A stretch of DNA of 64,000 bases from Fratercula arctica (Eukaryota > Chordata > Aves > Charadriiformes > Alcidae), in NCBI GenBank assembly GCA_947846985.1, contig CANTUZ010000003.1:97672704-97736703 (forward strand), in the 5' to 3' direction. The notes under the pieces are model-generated. The model made no database searches. It saw only the letters and a program-made list of their open reading frames with translations, and was not told where the DNA came from. How positions within the stretch are numbered: position 1 is the first letter of the stretch; every line of letters starts with the position of its first letter. Below, piece after piece: positions 20,585 through 32,495 of the stretch. A program made the translations under genes and the position numbers.

Positions 20585-23500
20585 AAATAACCACGGGGAT
20601 GGAAAATAAGCACAACCTGGTTTGCTGCATCTCAGTACAGCTGCCCTAACAGCTGCCAGGTGTTTCCAGGTCTTGGGCTGGTCGGTAGCACCTGAGCTCG
20701 TCCTAGGCTAGTGGTGTTCAGCCAGATGTTTGCTCTAACTGTGGGCCATGGTAGGGAGTGGTGATGTTAGGAGGTTTCTGTCTTCGTGTAAGGTGAGTGG
20801 AATTTTGTAGAACAAAGAAAAGGTGCTTTCCTAAACAAAATTGCTCTTTCTGCTGAATTTGAATACCCTGTTTGCAGATGTGGAGGTAGGAGGGATGATT
20901 GACCTGGTTGCTTGCTTGTTTTTCACTAGTGTTGTCAGGTAAATGCGGGTAAGCTACCTATCTCTGTAGAAAATAGAAGCTTTATTTGCTAAAAAGGGGA
21001 GCACTGCAGAGGAAAAGGGATATCTTCAGAAATATTGGATGAGACAGCAGCTTAAATTTTACGTAACTTGAATGAAAATGCTTGGTGGCGGATGTTTTTG
21101 AGGTATTTTTTATGCAGATTGTAGTCCTTCTGTTAAGGCTTGCGCAGTGTTTGGCTGTTGCAAATGAAATGGCATCTGACCCAAAGCTGAAAGAGCCTTG
21201 GGGGGTTGTCATTTCATAATTAAGTCGTTCTTCTGAACAGAAATTGTTCCAACAGTCTGAATTGCAGCTCGGGGTGCTCAAACTGTGTTTCTGTATTTGA
21301 AGGTTGAAGGAAAGAGTGACGAAGGTGAATTGCGTAACGTAGCTGGCATCCGGGGTGAGTACGTACGAGAAAGTTAATAGCTGTTCTTAGCACTCGGATG
21401 ATTGAATATGAGTAAGATCCCAAACCATAAATCAGGCCCTGTCAACATCTACAGTGGGTTTTGTTCCTCTGAGAGGAGGCAGCCGGAGTGATGATAGCTC
21501 TGTCCTGACAGGAAAAGCTGACTTGGAGCTTTTTGTGGGGGTCACGATGGTCCTTCCAGCATTTAGGAAAATATCCAACGCCATTAATTTTTTTTTTTTT
21601 TTCCTCTTTTTGGGGCTTGATCACAGCTCTTCCATGTCCTCTTTTATTGGCAGAATAACGGGGACCTAGGGACCTATGGAAGAGTTTGCACTGTCTGGGC
21701 TATTTTTAAAGGTAATGAGTTCACACGATAAAGAAGTATCTCTCCATTTAAAAGCCTGCAATCAAAGTATAAGACAGGAAACAAGTCAGTTGAAAATGAG
21801 GATGAAAAAAAAAGGCTTGTTAAATACTGCAAATATTGAGCAATCCCACGTTTGCTGATCAGAAGAGGGGGTATAGCTTCGCTTCTAGCAACACTGATTT
21901 GGAGTTTTAGAGACCAAATCATCCAAACAAAGTAACTGGGAGGAGGGAATGTTCACCAAAGGCTGCTACAGGAACTGAAGGGTGAAGCAGCTGAGCTGCC
22001 GCCTGGAGTCCTCTCATCACATGTGAACACGAGTGGATAGAAAAGTGTCAAACATATATGCAAGCTTTTTCTTAAAAGGCACTGGTAAGCTCTGAGAAAC
22101 TGCTGGTCAGTTTGGACTTGAAAAAATGATAGAAGCAATAATAAATGATATATTAGTGGAAACCTGAATAAATACACTAAGGAAGAGTTGGCTTAGCTTC
22201 TGGAGGGAAGTCACGCCTTAGAAGCTGCCTGGAAGCCCTTGAAAGGATCAGTTAGTGTGGACAAAGGTTGAGATAGACCACATGGCTTTCCAAAAAAATT
22301 CAGCAAGGTCTCTTGACACAAATTCTTAAAGAAGTAAGCACTTATGGGATCAAAAGAATGGTCTTCATAAGGTTAAATAGTACATTAAAAGCTAGGAAGG
22401 ACAGTGCAGGAGAAGGTGGTCAGTTTTAGCACAAGGAAGAGGCCTGTCGGGGAGCCCTTGACAGGTTTTAACACAAAGCTGCAGGCGCTGGCTCGGAGGC
22501 TCCTGAAGTGCACATTGTTGGAAGGGCGCTCTGGAAAAAAGCATCACTGCGTTTCTGTGATTCATCGCGCCTCCTGGGAGGTGTGCATTGCTTTCCACTG
22601 ACGCTGAGGATCCGCAGTGACTAGCGCAGCCCTAGCCAACTAACCTTTACATGGCTAATTCAAGTCAAACGAATCCCACCCCAAATTAATGAGTTTATTT
22701 CTAGCTAAGGGTAACATGGGGGAGGGGATTTTCATTAATGATTTGGAAGTTCTGCTGCTGCTGCTGGCTTTTATCACTTACACACCCTTTTGGTGCAATA
22801 AATGTACTTTAGGGGTATGCAAAGCGTGGACCATCATATAATTTAGCACCATTTCTAGCCACGTTCAGGAAATGCAAACCATGTAAGATAGGTGGAGAAT
22901 GCAGTCGCATTATTGCTCTCAAAGACTTTAGGAACTTTTGAGCATTCCTGGGATCCTTCAGCAGCAAACCCAGGCGTCAGCAAGTGTGTTCCCCTCTGTG
23001 TTGCTCCCAGTCACATTCACATCTGCACGGCACCTGCAAATCCTGTTTCCCATGGGTCCTCCAGTCATTCATCCTACTGGGATCCACTGGCATCAGCGTA
23101 AATGAATGCATCTTTCATGGGGCACCCTGGCCGGCCATGCACGTCCCCAAGACCCAAGCCATTTAAAAGCTTGAGTCATTGAAAATGATAGTGCATTGAT
23201 GCGTTTCTCTTCAAGCGTCCTGTGGATCAGAGGGAGATAACAGAAAGGGGTTTTCCTGAAAGATATGAGCTATTCGTCACTTTGGTGTGGTTGCTTTGGG
23301 TTTTTTCTCTATCTGTATTCTAAATAAGCACAATTGAGTGTGGCCGTGTATAAATACCTCCTTCTGGAATGAAGAAAAATAAAAACAATTAAGTAAGTGT
23401 TAAGTTCTGGGTGCGATGAACATTTACTGAAATTTCTTTGAATAGCTCTCCATTCAGTCAGAAATTAATGTGGAGCACAGTTTATTATATTGGAATTCAA

Positions 23501-23689
23501 GGGCAAAACATAGCCATTCATTTTAAAGCAAATTTAATTTATTCTGTAAAAATACAATGAGGTGCAGTAAACAAACCACAAGTCAATTAGGCGAGCCTAA
23601 CGCCTTTCTCAAAAGGCAAAACGCTAGCAGTGAATGCCGTTTCCACTCATTGCTATTGTTTTTTTCCTCGCAGAGTATATTTGCGAATT
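20585..23689. other. Intergenic sequence
   Basis: No confident gene or transposon. One exon-like block with splice-site-like borders lies at 21303-21354, and a short CTG run (4-5 units) at about 22752-22766. Other short open frames look like chance. Confidence 0.65.
21303..21354 (+). other. Exon-like block of unknown identity (52 nt)
   Basis: It is preceded by tttctgtatttgaag and followed by the strong donor gtgagt at 21355. It reads open as VEGKSDEGELRNVAGIR. It has four CpGs in AT-rich surroundings. No parent gene is recognised, and isolated splice-like pairs are common by chance. Confidence 0.2.
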
Positions 23690-24063
23690 CTTGGTGCGGT
23701 TGTTCTGAGCTGAAGAGCAGCTCTGCGGCGTTTCCTAGGAAAATGAGCCCGCTGAATTCCCCGGCCCGTGTGCGCGGCTCTCTAGCAAAAGCTGAAGCGA
23801 CGCTTCCCGCGGCCAGATAGCGAGGAGGCTGCGAGAGCCGCCCGTCCCCGGCTCCTCAGCGCGGGCTGAACCTCCCGGCGCGGAGCCGCGGGGTGATGGG
23901 GGTGATGGGGGTGATGGTCCCTGCGCAGGCACAGCCCCCTCCTCCTCGCCCAGGAGGCCTGGCAGCAAACGGGCTGCCGGGGGGGTGACAGCTCGTCATT
24001 TCTGCCGACTTTCGGGAATATCGTTAGCCTGACCACAGCGTTTTGAGGTGCTGGAAAATCTTC
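23690..24063. promoter_or_regulatory. CpG island, candidate promoter / first exon
   Basis: About 30 CpG dinucleotides fall within roughly 330 bp (23,695-24,025), while the surrounding sequence has very few. Motifs include CGCG clusters at 23771-23774, 23808-23811, 23860-23863 and 23878-23881. A near-perfect donor, gtaagt, begins at 24064, so a first exon ending at 24063 on the + strand is plausible. It lies 6.5 kb past the DST stop and 31 kb before the TSPN-like exon. The open frames here (23557-23820 plus, 23735-24036 minus) show no recognisable protein. Which gene or noncoding RNA it would drive is unknown. Confidence 0.55.
23890..23917 (+). repeat. 9-bp tandem repeat (GGGGGTGAT), about 3 copies
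   Basis: Three tandem copies of a GGGGGTGAT unit sit within the CpG island. The G runs could support a quadruplex on the + strand. Confidence 0.85.
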
Positions 24064-27000
24064 GTAAGTCCGCTGATGTGGTCACTTACCCAACACAGTC
24101 TTCTCCATGGGATTTCTTTTTTTTTAATACACGAGCTCTGTTTACCTGGGAGATGAAATAGTGAAGAAATAATCGCCAGTCTGTTACCCCCACCCGCTTC
24201 AGGGTTTTTTTTCCCCCCACTCTTTTTTTTCCCAGCTTATGAGGACTTATTAAATCTTTCCAGATTTTTGAGGAGGATTTTGTTCTTAATGATGCAAAAG
24301 AATTTTAATATAGATTTTGCTAACGGAAAAGCTCTTCTTAATTACTGACGGAAACTTCAGCCCCCGAGTGAGTGCTTAGTATTTGGTAGCTTTAAAGCTT
24401 TACACATGAGAGAGCTTCTCCTCCCCTCCGAGCTCCTACTCTGTTTCCAGGGATGTGTGTGTGACTATCCAAAACTGTTGCCATGATCTCAGCCAGTGCA
24501 AACCCTGGTCAGTGCCAGCCTGAGTCCTCCCTGAGGCTGTAGTGGCTACAGGGGCATTAGGCTACTGCCACCACCCTCTGTCCCCATCGCAGGAGCAATG
24601 CCTGGCGGTCAGCACAGGGGGAAACTGCCCTCTCAGCAGCAGAGTAACAAAACACAGCAGCGGCCGGTCTGTGGGCAGAGCTGTTGGCTGGGGTGGGTGC
24701 CAGGCAGCCGCTTGGTGGCCCAGGTTCATGAGAACAAGACTTCTGCGATAGCTGGGCTCTCTCACCACCAGCAGCAAGAGGACTTATTTCCTCCAGCCAG
24801 ACCATGCTGGTGCTGGGAAGGTTCTGCACATGTTGGACCTGTCCTCTGTCTAGTGCCAGGTGGCTTCATCAGGCTCAGGGCTGGCTGCTTCTTTCAGTTA
24901 TAGCTGTATCGTGAAGTGATAGAGATGTAGAGAGCAAGAATTGCCCCAGTAATTTCCAAAGTCTGCAACTGAATAGCTCTTTACTTAGTCAGGAATAAGC
25001 ATCAATAGCAACATCGCCTGTTAGGTGCTCTTGCGTCTCCTCTTTGGCAGGACTCTGAGCATCCTCTCTCCGTGTCCTCCACAGAGGCTTTCTGGAAGAG
25101 TGTGGCAGGTGGGAATTTGGGACGCCTGATTTCCTTTTCTGAATGTGCACATGTGTAACTGTGTATTTAATCCGTAGCTCCAAGTACTTGCACGGGAGGT
25201 GAAAGTGGGACCATGCCATCACCTTGTGTGTCCTGCTGGTCCATGGAGGTGGACCAGGATTTATGCTACTTGCTGTAGCATGTGAGGACCTCGTAGGAGT
25301 AACTGAGTAGTGGGACTCACACCTGTAAGATACTTTGTTCTTTTCTAACCTTCCCTCAAGGGCAGGACTTTGTGTGTGGTGGAGATTTCCAGTTTGATCA
25401 TGTTTCTTTATTCCCAAAGCTCCATGATGTTTGTGTTGGAAGGACTGTTGAAGATGCGTTCATTTCTTCTCCTGAAGGAAGGTAGTAAGTTTTTCCTTTT
25501 TTCTTAGAATATGGCTAAAATTTAGAATTAATGCCTCTAAAACCTGTCTTTGAAAAAGACAAAAATTTCTCTTTTTGTAGAAAATGCCATTGTGTTGGAA
25601 GGGGCAGAACGGTCTCCTGTAGTTCTTATTAACCGTGATTTGAGTTAAACTAGTTGTGGCAGAAAAGACAGGTAGATAATGCGGAACCATTCCTTTGCTT
25701 TATTCTGGTTTATGTTATTCTTGTCTAGTGAAACACTAGTAGAAGTAGACAATTAGTCAGGAATTTCCTAAATAGCAATGCAAACTCAAAATGGGCATTA
25801 TCAGCTGGAGTGGAGTTATTCAATCAAAATGGCAGAGATTAAGGAATCTTTTCCTTGTTTTAGGCATATGGCCTGCTATATACAGGAATGTCTTTTCATA
25901 TTATGTCTTTATATATCAGTAGTCAGACTCTGGCCCTGAATGCAATGTTATTAAACTCTAGGGTATGAGATGTGGTCTCCAACTCTACATAAATAAAAGC
26001 AAATATGTTCAACTGAGTACTCAAATGATGTTGAGGGAGTTTGAGTTCAGGAGCAGTGATGTCATTCAACCATTAAAAAAGCCTGAAAAAATACGTAAGT
26101 GTGCAATAATTATGTAGGGTATGATTGTTAAAGTACTGAAAACATTTAGAAACACCTGTTGGATGGGCAATATTTTAGGCAGCTGCGTTAACACCTAGTG
26201 ATGATTTGGAGAGTTCTGTTTTGGGTCTTGGCAGTGACTTTTTGCGATTGAGCGCTCGTGTGTGAGCTTACCAGACTGAGGTCATTTACAGTCCAACGCA
26301 AGGGTGTATACGTGGTTTGGAAGGTAGAGTTTAGAGATAAAATCAGTTGGATTAAAATCGAAGAGAGGACATCATTTTGTTGTTGTGATATTAACTTGCA
26401 AGGAAACATTTTTGCTGTGAACTCGCATGTGTAGTCTCAGACTGGAGCACCAGCTGTGTCTATCGCTGGAGAGATCTAGTGAACAATGCATGTCAGATAA
26501 AATTATAGCATAATTCATTCATACCTCTTAGAATAGCAGAAATAAGGCTGAAACCCATGTGCCTGTAGACAAAAGGTTTTGTCCTATTTCCTATCCTGTC
26601 CAAGGATGCAATATCACATTGATAAAATGCCATTGCAATGCGCAACAAAGAAAAAGCTTATTAAAGCATACTTCCTAATTAAAGTGTGAAATAAAAGTGC
26701 AATTCAAGTAGAAATTACTGACAGAACTTGCCAATTAAAACGTGAGCAGCAAGTCCTGTAGCACAAAGATGTTTTCCTGGCTCTAAGCATTTCAGTAGGT
26801 GGGGGGCTGAGTTTGGGATTGACTTGATCAAGAGAGTCAATAATCAAGTTATATTTATATATTTTTAAAATTGGTGTTTAGTTGTGTTTTCTGTCAAGGT
26901 TTTTCCTCAGTTAGTCTTTCAGGAGGGAAAAGCAGCCAAAAGAAAACAAGGAGTCTCAGATTTAACGCCGTGTCTTGCAATGGCTATTATTTGGCAGGGC

Positions 27001-28158
27001 CGTGTTCTGGCAGCGAAGCGGAAGATGAGCAGTGCTGCTTCAAGCCGATACAAAATTGGGAGAGTCTTTACACAGAGGGACGTTGCAAAATGGCATAAAG
27101 AGGCAAGCTAGCGTGTCAGGCTGGATGATATCAGGGTATTTCTTGAGCTGGTATTTCTTGACACAGTTCTGTAAGGCACCAGTATAAAGCGCTTTGTGTT
27201 GGTGATCGCTCTACAGCTTAAAAAAAAAAATGTCAAATTACTGGAAATATGAAAAATACCAAATGTGATAGTTTCCTGGCTAGTCTTGGTTTGCCTCAGA
27301 AATGCTTTGGTGATGCTATGCTTCCAAAAAACATTAACATAACAAAACACATTCTGTTTTCAGGACTTCTGATGGTGACTCTCCTCCCAAATCTCTAACT
27401 CTTTGTTGTCTGGTCTGGTGAAGTGGTTACGGCACCCTGCCAGCACTTTTCCTCTCTCCCTAAACTGAAGGCTGTATCGACAGCAATGACTAGCAGAGTT
27501 GGAAAAACAGAGATGGCATTTCTTGCTCACAGGGGGTTGGTTTTCTTGTTCTTGTATTTCGTGGTTCTGGGTGGAAAAAAATATATATATTTGGTAGTTC
27601 TGTTCCCTATGCTGAATGAAACCAAGAAATGAGGTGCAATGTAAGAATGCAAAAGTCAAGACATGCGAGTACTTTGAAAAATCCCAAATAAATGCAGGTC
27701 TAACTTTAATCTTCAGTGGTTTGCCTTACGGTGTTTTTTTCCTGTTCATACATATCACAATCAAAGTTCACCTGGAGAATGGAATTCAAAATGTACTGAT
27801 ACACTTTTTTCTTTTTTTTCTCTCTCTTTTTTTCTGAGGCCAATAGGTGGTTGATTTAGAAAAGGATAAATATTCTGTGTACTTCCAATCTTTCTCTTAT
27901 GTTAGAGATAACACGTTATCTAAGTTTTGCTCCAAAGAGATGTTTAAAATTAAAAAGCAGATGAGACAGGGGAGCAGAAAAACACCTCCTGGTGAAGTTA
28001 GAATTGCTCTGAACAATGGGGCCCAAAGAGAAACATGATGCATTTGCTAAAGGTAGCATGCACTGAAATCGTGTGCACGGTCGAAGTGTTCAGCCCTTGT
28101 AGGAATTGTCCTAAATACATACCTGTGATTACTGTGGCACTGCTGGTTCCTTATTCCA
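24064..28158. other. Intergenic sequence
   Basis: No gene or clear repeat recognised. Overlapping open frames around 24542-24903 (both strands) and a 142-codon minus-strand frame at 24989-25417 lack recognisable features or splice context. Confidence 0.65.
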
Positions 28159-28160
28159 GT

Positions 28161-29125
28161 CACAGAATCATAGAATCACCTAATGACAGGGGTTGGAAGG
28201 GACCTCTGGAGATCATGTAGTCCAACCCCCCCTGCCAGAGCAGGGTCACCTAGAGCAGGTTGCACAGGAACGCATCCAGGCGGCTTTGGAATGTCTCCAG
28301 AGACGGAGACTCCACCACCTCTCTGGGCAGCCTGTTCCAGTGCTCTGCCACCCTCAAAGTAAAGAAGTTTCTCCTCATGTTTAGGTGGAACTTCCTATGT
28401 TCAAGTTTGTGCCCGTTACCTCTTGTCCTGTCACTGGGCACCATTGAAAAGAGCCTGGCCCCATCCTCCTGACACCCACCCTTTAAGTATTTATAAGCAT
28501 TAATAAGATCCCCCCTCAGCCGCCTTTTTTCCAGACTGAAATGACCCAAATCCCTCAGCCTTTCTTCATAAGAGAGATGTTCCAGTCCCCTAATCATCTT
28601 GGTAGTCCTTTGCTGCACCCTCTCCAGCAGTTCCCTGTCCTTCTTGAACTGGGGAGCCCAGAACTGGACACAGTACTCCAGGTGTGGCCTCACCAAGGCA
28701 GAGTAGAGGGGGAGGATGACCTCCCTTGACCTGCTGGCCACACTCTTCTTGATGCACCCCAGGATGCCATTGGCCTTCTTGGCCACGAGGGCACATTGCT
28801 GGCTCATGGTCATCCTGTTGTCCACCAGGACTCCCAGGTCTCTTTCCACTGAGCTGCTCTCCAGCAGGTCAGCCCCCAACCTCTACTGGTGCATGGGGTT
28901 GTTCCTCCTCAGGTGCAGCACCCTGCACTTGCCCTTTTTGAATTTCATAAGGTTTCTCTCTGCCCAACTCTCCAGCCTATCTAGGTGTCTCTGTATGGTG
29001 GCACAGCCTTCCGGTGTGTCAGCCACCCCCCCCCCAGCTTTGTATCATCAGCAAACTTGCTGAGGGTGCACTCTCCTCATCCAGGTCATTGATGAATATA
29101 TTGAACAGGACTGGACTCGGTGTCT
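28161..29125 (-). mobile_element. CR1 LINE, 5'-truncated, minus strand
   Basis: The minus strand encodes the C-terminal part of a CR1 reverse transcriptase. An uninterrupted 209-codon frame at 28250-28879 carries hallmark stretches such as [38 protein letters not shown] and [15 protein letters not shown]. The FADD catalytic motif lies further upstream at 29044-29055 but is separated by a C run (about 29027-29036) and stop codons, so the copy is dead. The 3' end has two copies of the ATTCTRTG octamer in reverse complement (28161-28168 and 28169-28176), typical of avian and reptilian CR1. The element is truncated at 5' near 29,120. It is the youngest-looking CR1 in the window. Confidence 0.93.
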
Positions 29126-30119
29126 GGGTTACAGTATCTGTAACCGCTGCAGGGTACTGCTCTGCTCTTACCATTTCACAACCAAGACAGCTAAAGAGTA
29201 GGAAGAAGGGAAGTGGGAATATGCCACCTTCACAGATAGGAAACGGAGAAGCAGATTAAGCAATTTGGCTGGGAATATTCAGGAAATTTGCTGGCAAATC
29301 AGGAAACGGGTTTGCCGCACACTAAACCTCATCAAGTCCTCAACCTGAAAAAAACATCCCTTTCTTTCAAGCACATCATTATTTAATTATGTCTGTTTAG
29401 GAACCTAAATTTAATCCTCCTTGTCTGCAAAGACGTCCTGAGTTATCTGGAAATTTAAATTATGATTAATTTTAAAAATAGTTAACTGTCAGTGTTTCCT
29501 CGTAGAGGATTATCTGGCGGAGAAAGCATTGGATGTGGTAGGTACAAATGTACAAGTCAAGCAGTTACACTACACTCTGCCCATCGAGTGTTTCTGCTAG
29601 AGGGAAACACAAACATGAATATGAATTTATCTTTCAGTTTGGGGCTCTGGTATGTTTCTGTTTTAATAGTGTTCTAATAAAATCAAAACACTGAATCTTT
29701 CCCAGCAAAGATATAAATAGAAAGTAGGCACCCTCCTTCTTATACAGAGAGATAAACTGCAAAAGGAGATTGTTCACAAAATGGAAAAAATCCAATAAAA
29801 AACGCTGACATTTTACTTGTATCTCAGAGCTGCTGCACTTCTCTAATAAGCAGCTGTTATTTCTCCTTCATTTTTCCATGTAATTGATTTATTCTCATGG
29901 CTGAGAATGGCCTGACGCAGCACCAACAAGACAAATGGCCTCTCTGTACAGTGGCCCCACCATGCCGCTGATGGGGGAGCTGGTAGGTGATCTTAAAGTC
30001 CAGGTGGCCTCAGCAGCTTTGGGGCTGTGCAAACCATACAACCATAATCCACTAGGAAGATAAGGCGAAGTGTAATTCTGCTCCTGTGTTACAATCCACG
30101 TCATGTGTATTTGGGTCTG
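29126..30119. other. Intergenic sequence between CR1 copies
   Basis: No gene recognised. The minus-strand open frame at 29895-30383 overlaps the next CR1 fragment on its opposite strand and is a shadow. Confidence 0.65.
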
Positions 30120-30933
30120 GGACTTGCTCTGCAGACGATGCAGAACTGGGAGGAGTGGCTGGCAGACCAGAGGGCTGTGCTGCCATTCAGAGGGATCACC
30201 ACAAGCCGGAGAAATGGCAGGTGGGAACCTTGTGATGTTCAACAAAGGGAAGTACAAAGTCCTGCACCTGGGGAGGAATAGCCTGGAGCACCAGGACAGG
30301 CCGGGGCTGACCAGCTGGGAAGTGACTTTGTGGAAAAGGCCCTGGGGCTCCTGGTGGACACCAATTTGACCGTGAGCCAGCAATGTGCCTTTGTGGCAAA
30401 GGCCAACAGCATTCTGGCCTGCATTATGGAAAGCATTGCCAGCAGGTTGAGGAAGGGGATCCTTCTGCTCTGCTCAGCACTGGTAAGGCCACACCTGGAG
30501 TTCAGTGTCCAGTTCTGGGCTCTCCAGTTCAAGACTCGGACATTCTGGAGTGAGCCCAGCAAAGAGCCACAATGATGAACGGACCGGAGAATTTTACATA
30601 AAAAGAGTGGCTGAGAGAGAGGGAGCTTTCTCTGACTGGAAGAACCATGGAAGCAGATTCTCCTCAGTGGCGTCCTGTGGAAGGACAAAAGGCAATGAGC
30701 ACAAGTTGAAATACAAGAAGAGTACTTGGAAGAAACTTTTTGCTCTTAAGGTGATTGAATGCTGGAACAGGTTGGCTAGACAAGCTGTGGAGTTTCCATC
30801 CTTGGATACATTAAAAACCTGACTGGACATAGTCCTGAATGGCGTGCTCTAGCTGACCATCCTCTGAGCAGGGAGGTTGGACTAAATGGTCTCCAGATGT
30901 CCCTTCCTGCCTCAACAGTTCTCTGATTCTGTC
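30120..30933 (+). mobile_element. CR1 LINE fragment, degenerate, plus strand
   Basis: Translated pieces include ADDAELGGVAGRPEGCAAIQ at 30131 onward (the ADD of the catalytic motif is kept, the preceding aromatic residue is lost), then [30 protein letters not shown] and [18 protein letters not shown], followed by RVAEREG and CWNRLARQAVEFPSLDTLKT. Stops and frame changes break the frame repeatedly. The block [15 protein letters not shown] is missing, indicating an internal deletion near 30,590. The 3' end (GGTTGGACTAAATGGTCTCC) ends near 30,933. It is older than the copy at 28.2 kb. Confidence 0.9.
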
Positions 30934-32010
30934 ACTTTGTCCTTGTCTTTAGAACATACAAAATCATATTCTAAATGATATTTGATATTTATAGTGCTAC
31001 TGCAGCTAGAAGCATCAGCCACAGCTATGGCTCCCAAGAAGCTGTCAATACAGGTAGACAAGATTTAAGACCATGAAAGAGAAGAACAAAAAACCAAAGT
31101 GATTTGCTGAAGGCAAGCTGCAAGTCATATCTTCCTTATTCCTTGCACAGTGCTCTATTCACAAGTCTTTTTTTTTTTTTTTCCAAAAGACACTCTGGAT
31201 TTTGTTTCAAGGTCGGCATGGGTAACAAATGAGATATGAGTGCACAGATCTCGCTTGTTATAAATATACTAATATAGATTATATTTCTGAACCAAGTTTG
31301 CCCTCTGTTCAGCGCTTTAGGGAAACAGAGGTACATTCATTCTGTGAGAACCTCTTCAAAGATCTATTCACAGCCGCTCATGGGAAGTGCTACATCTCTG
31401 GGCATGTGTGAGAGAAAAAGCACTTTAATTGAATGCATGAGTAACTAACTGACTGCCAGATTGTGACTGGCCTCTGTACAAGCCCAAGGTTGCACATGTT
31501 CTGCTGGGAGCAAGAAACCACTGCTGGGCCATCCCATCCTCTTGCTCTCTGTGAACTGGCTGACCGTGCACTGTAGAATGAAGACAAATCCCCATCTGCT
31601 CTTTCAGGGTACCTACGGGATCTGAAAACTCAGCTCCATGCAATATAGAGCATTCATTCTGCTGAAGGACCTCCTAAATACGGCTACTATCTATGTACAG
31701 AGCTGTGAGCTGTAGGTACTCAAATAGAGTTGAATGTTTTTAGATTTGTGTAGGAAAGGAAAGTTTCTAAACCGCTGGGAATTAAGACTAGTCTGGGGCA
31801 CAAAACTACTGTGAAATGGAAGTGACGGTTTCATGGTTTTATGCAGCGTTCTTTTGACTATTTGTCTCTATAGGTATCAGAATACCCTTTGTTCAAATTT
31901 TGTGTCAACTGGTCGTGTCTGCTCAAGAGCAAAACGTGGCTTTAGCTTCTCTACAGTGCTGTGGGAAATTATTCTACTCTATCAAATATATGCATGACTC
32001 TTGCTCCATA
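30934..32010. other. Intergenic sequence between CR1 copies
   Basis: No gene or repeat recognised, apart from a T run at about 31169-31182. Confidence 0.65.
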
Positions 32011-32495
32011 GATGTGGAAGAATTGAGTTGCTTGAGTATGTCCAAAGCAGGGCAACGAAACTGGTGAAGGCTCTAGAGCACAAGTCTTATGAGGAGCGGC
32101 TGAGGGAGCTGGGGTTGTTCAGCCTGGAGAAAAGGAGGCTGAGGGGAGATCTTATCACTTTCTACAACTACCTGAAAGGAGGGTGTAGAGAGGTGGGGGT
32201 TGGTCTCTTCTCTCAGGTAACAAGTAATGAGATGAGAGGAAACGGCCGCAAGTTGCACCAGAAGAGTTTTAGGTTGGATATTAGGAAGACTTTCTTCACC
32301 AAAAGGGTTGTCAAGCGTTTGAACAGGCTGCCCAGGGAAGTGGTTGAGTTGCCATCTCTGGAGGTGTGTAAAAGGCATGTAGACGTGGTGCTGAGAGACA
32401 TGGTTTAGTGGTGGACTTGGAAGTGTTAGGTTTACAGCTGGACTTGATGATCTTGAGGGTTTTTTACAACCTAAATGGTTCTATGATTCTATAAG
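32011..32495 (+). mobile_element. CR1 LINE fragment, 3' end, plus strand
   Basis: An unbroken frame to 32408 (TAG at 32406-32408) encodes the CR1 reverse transcriptase C-terminus, with [40 protein letters not shown] and [20 protein letters not shown]. The 3'UTR follows (GGACTTGATGATCTTGAGGG) and ends in TTCTATGATTCTATAAG. It is 5'-truncated near 32,011. It differs from the 28.2-kb copy in several blocks and probably belongs to another CR1 subfamily. Confidence 0.92.

Noticed and set aside
24989..25417. 142-codon minus-strand open frame
   Set aside because: No domain, signal peptide or repeat structure recognised and no transcript context.
29895..30383. 162-codon minus-strand open frame
   Set aside because: It overlaps the plus-strand CR1 fragment and is a shadow of it plus unrelated flanking sequence.
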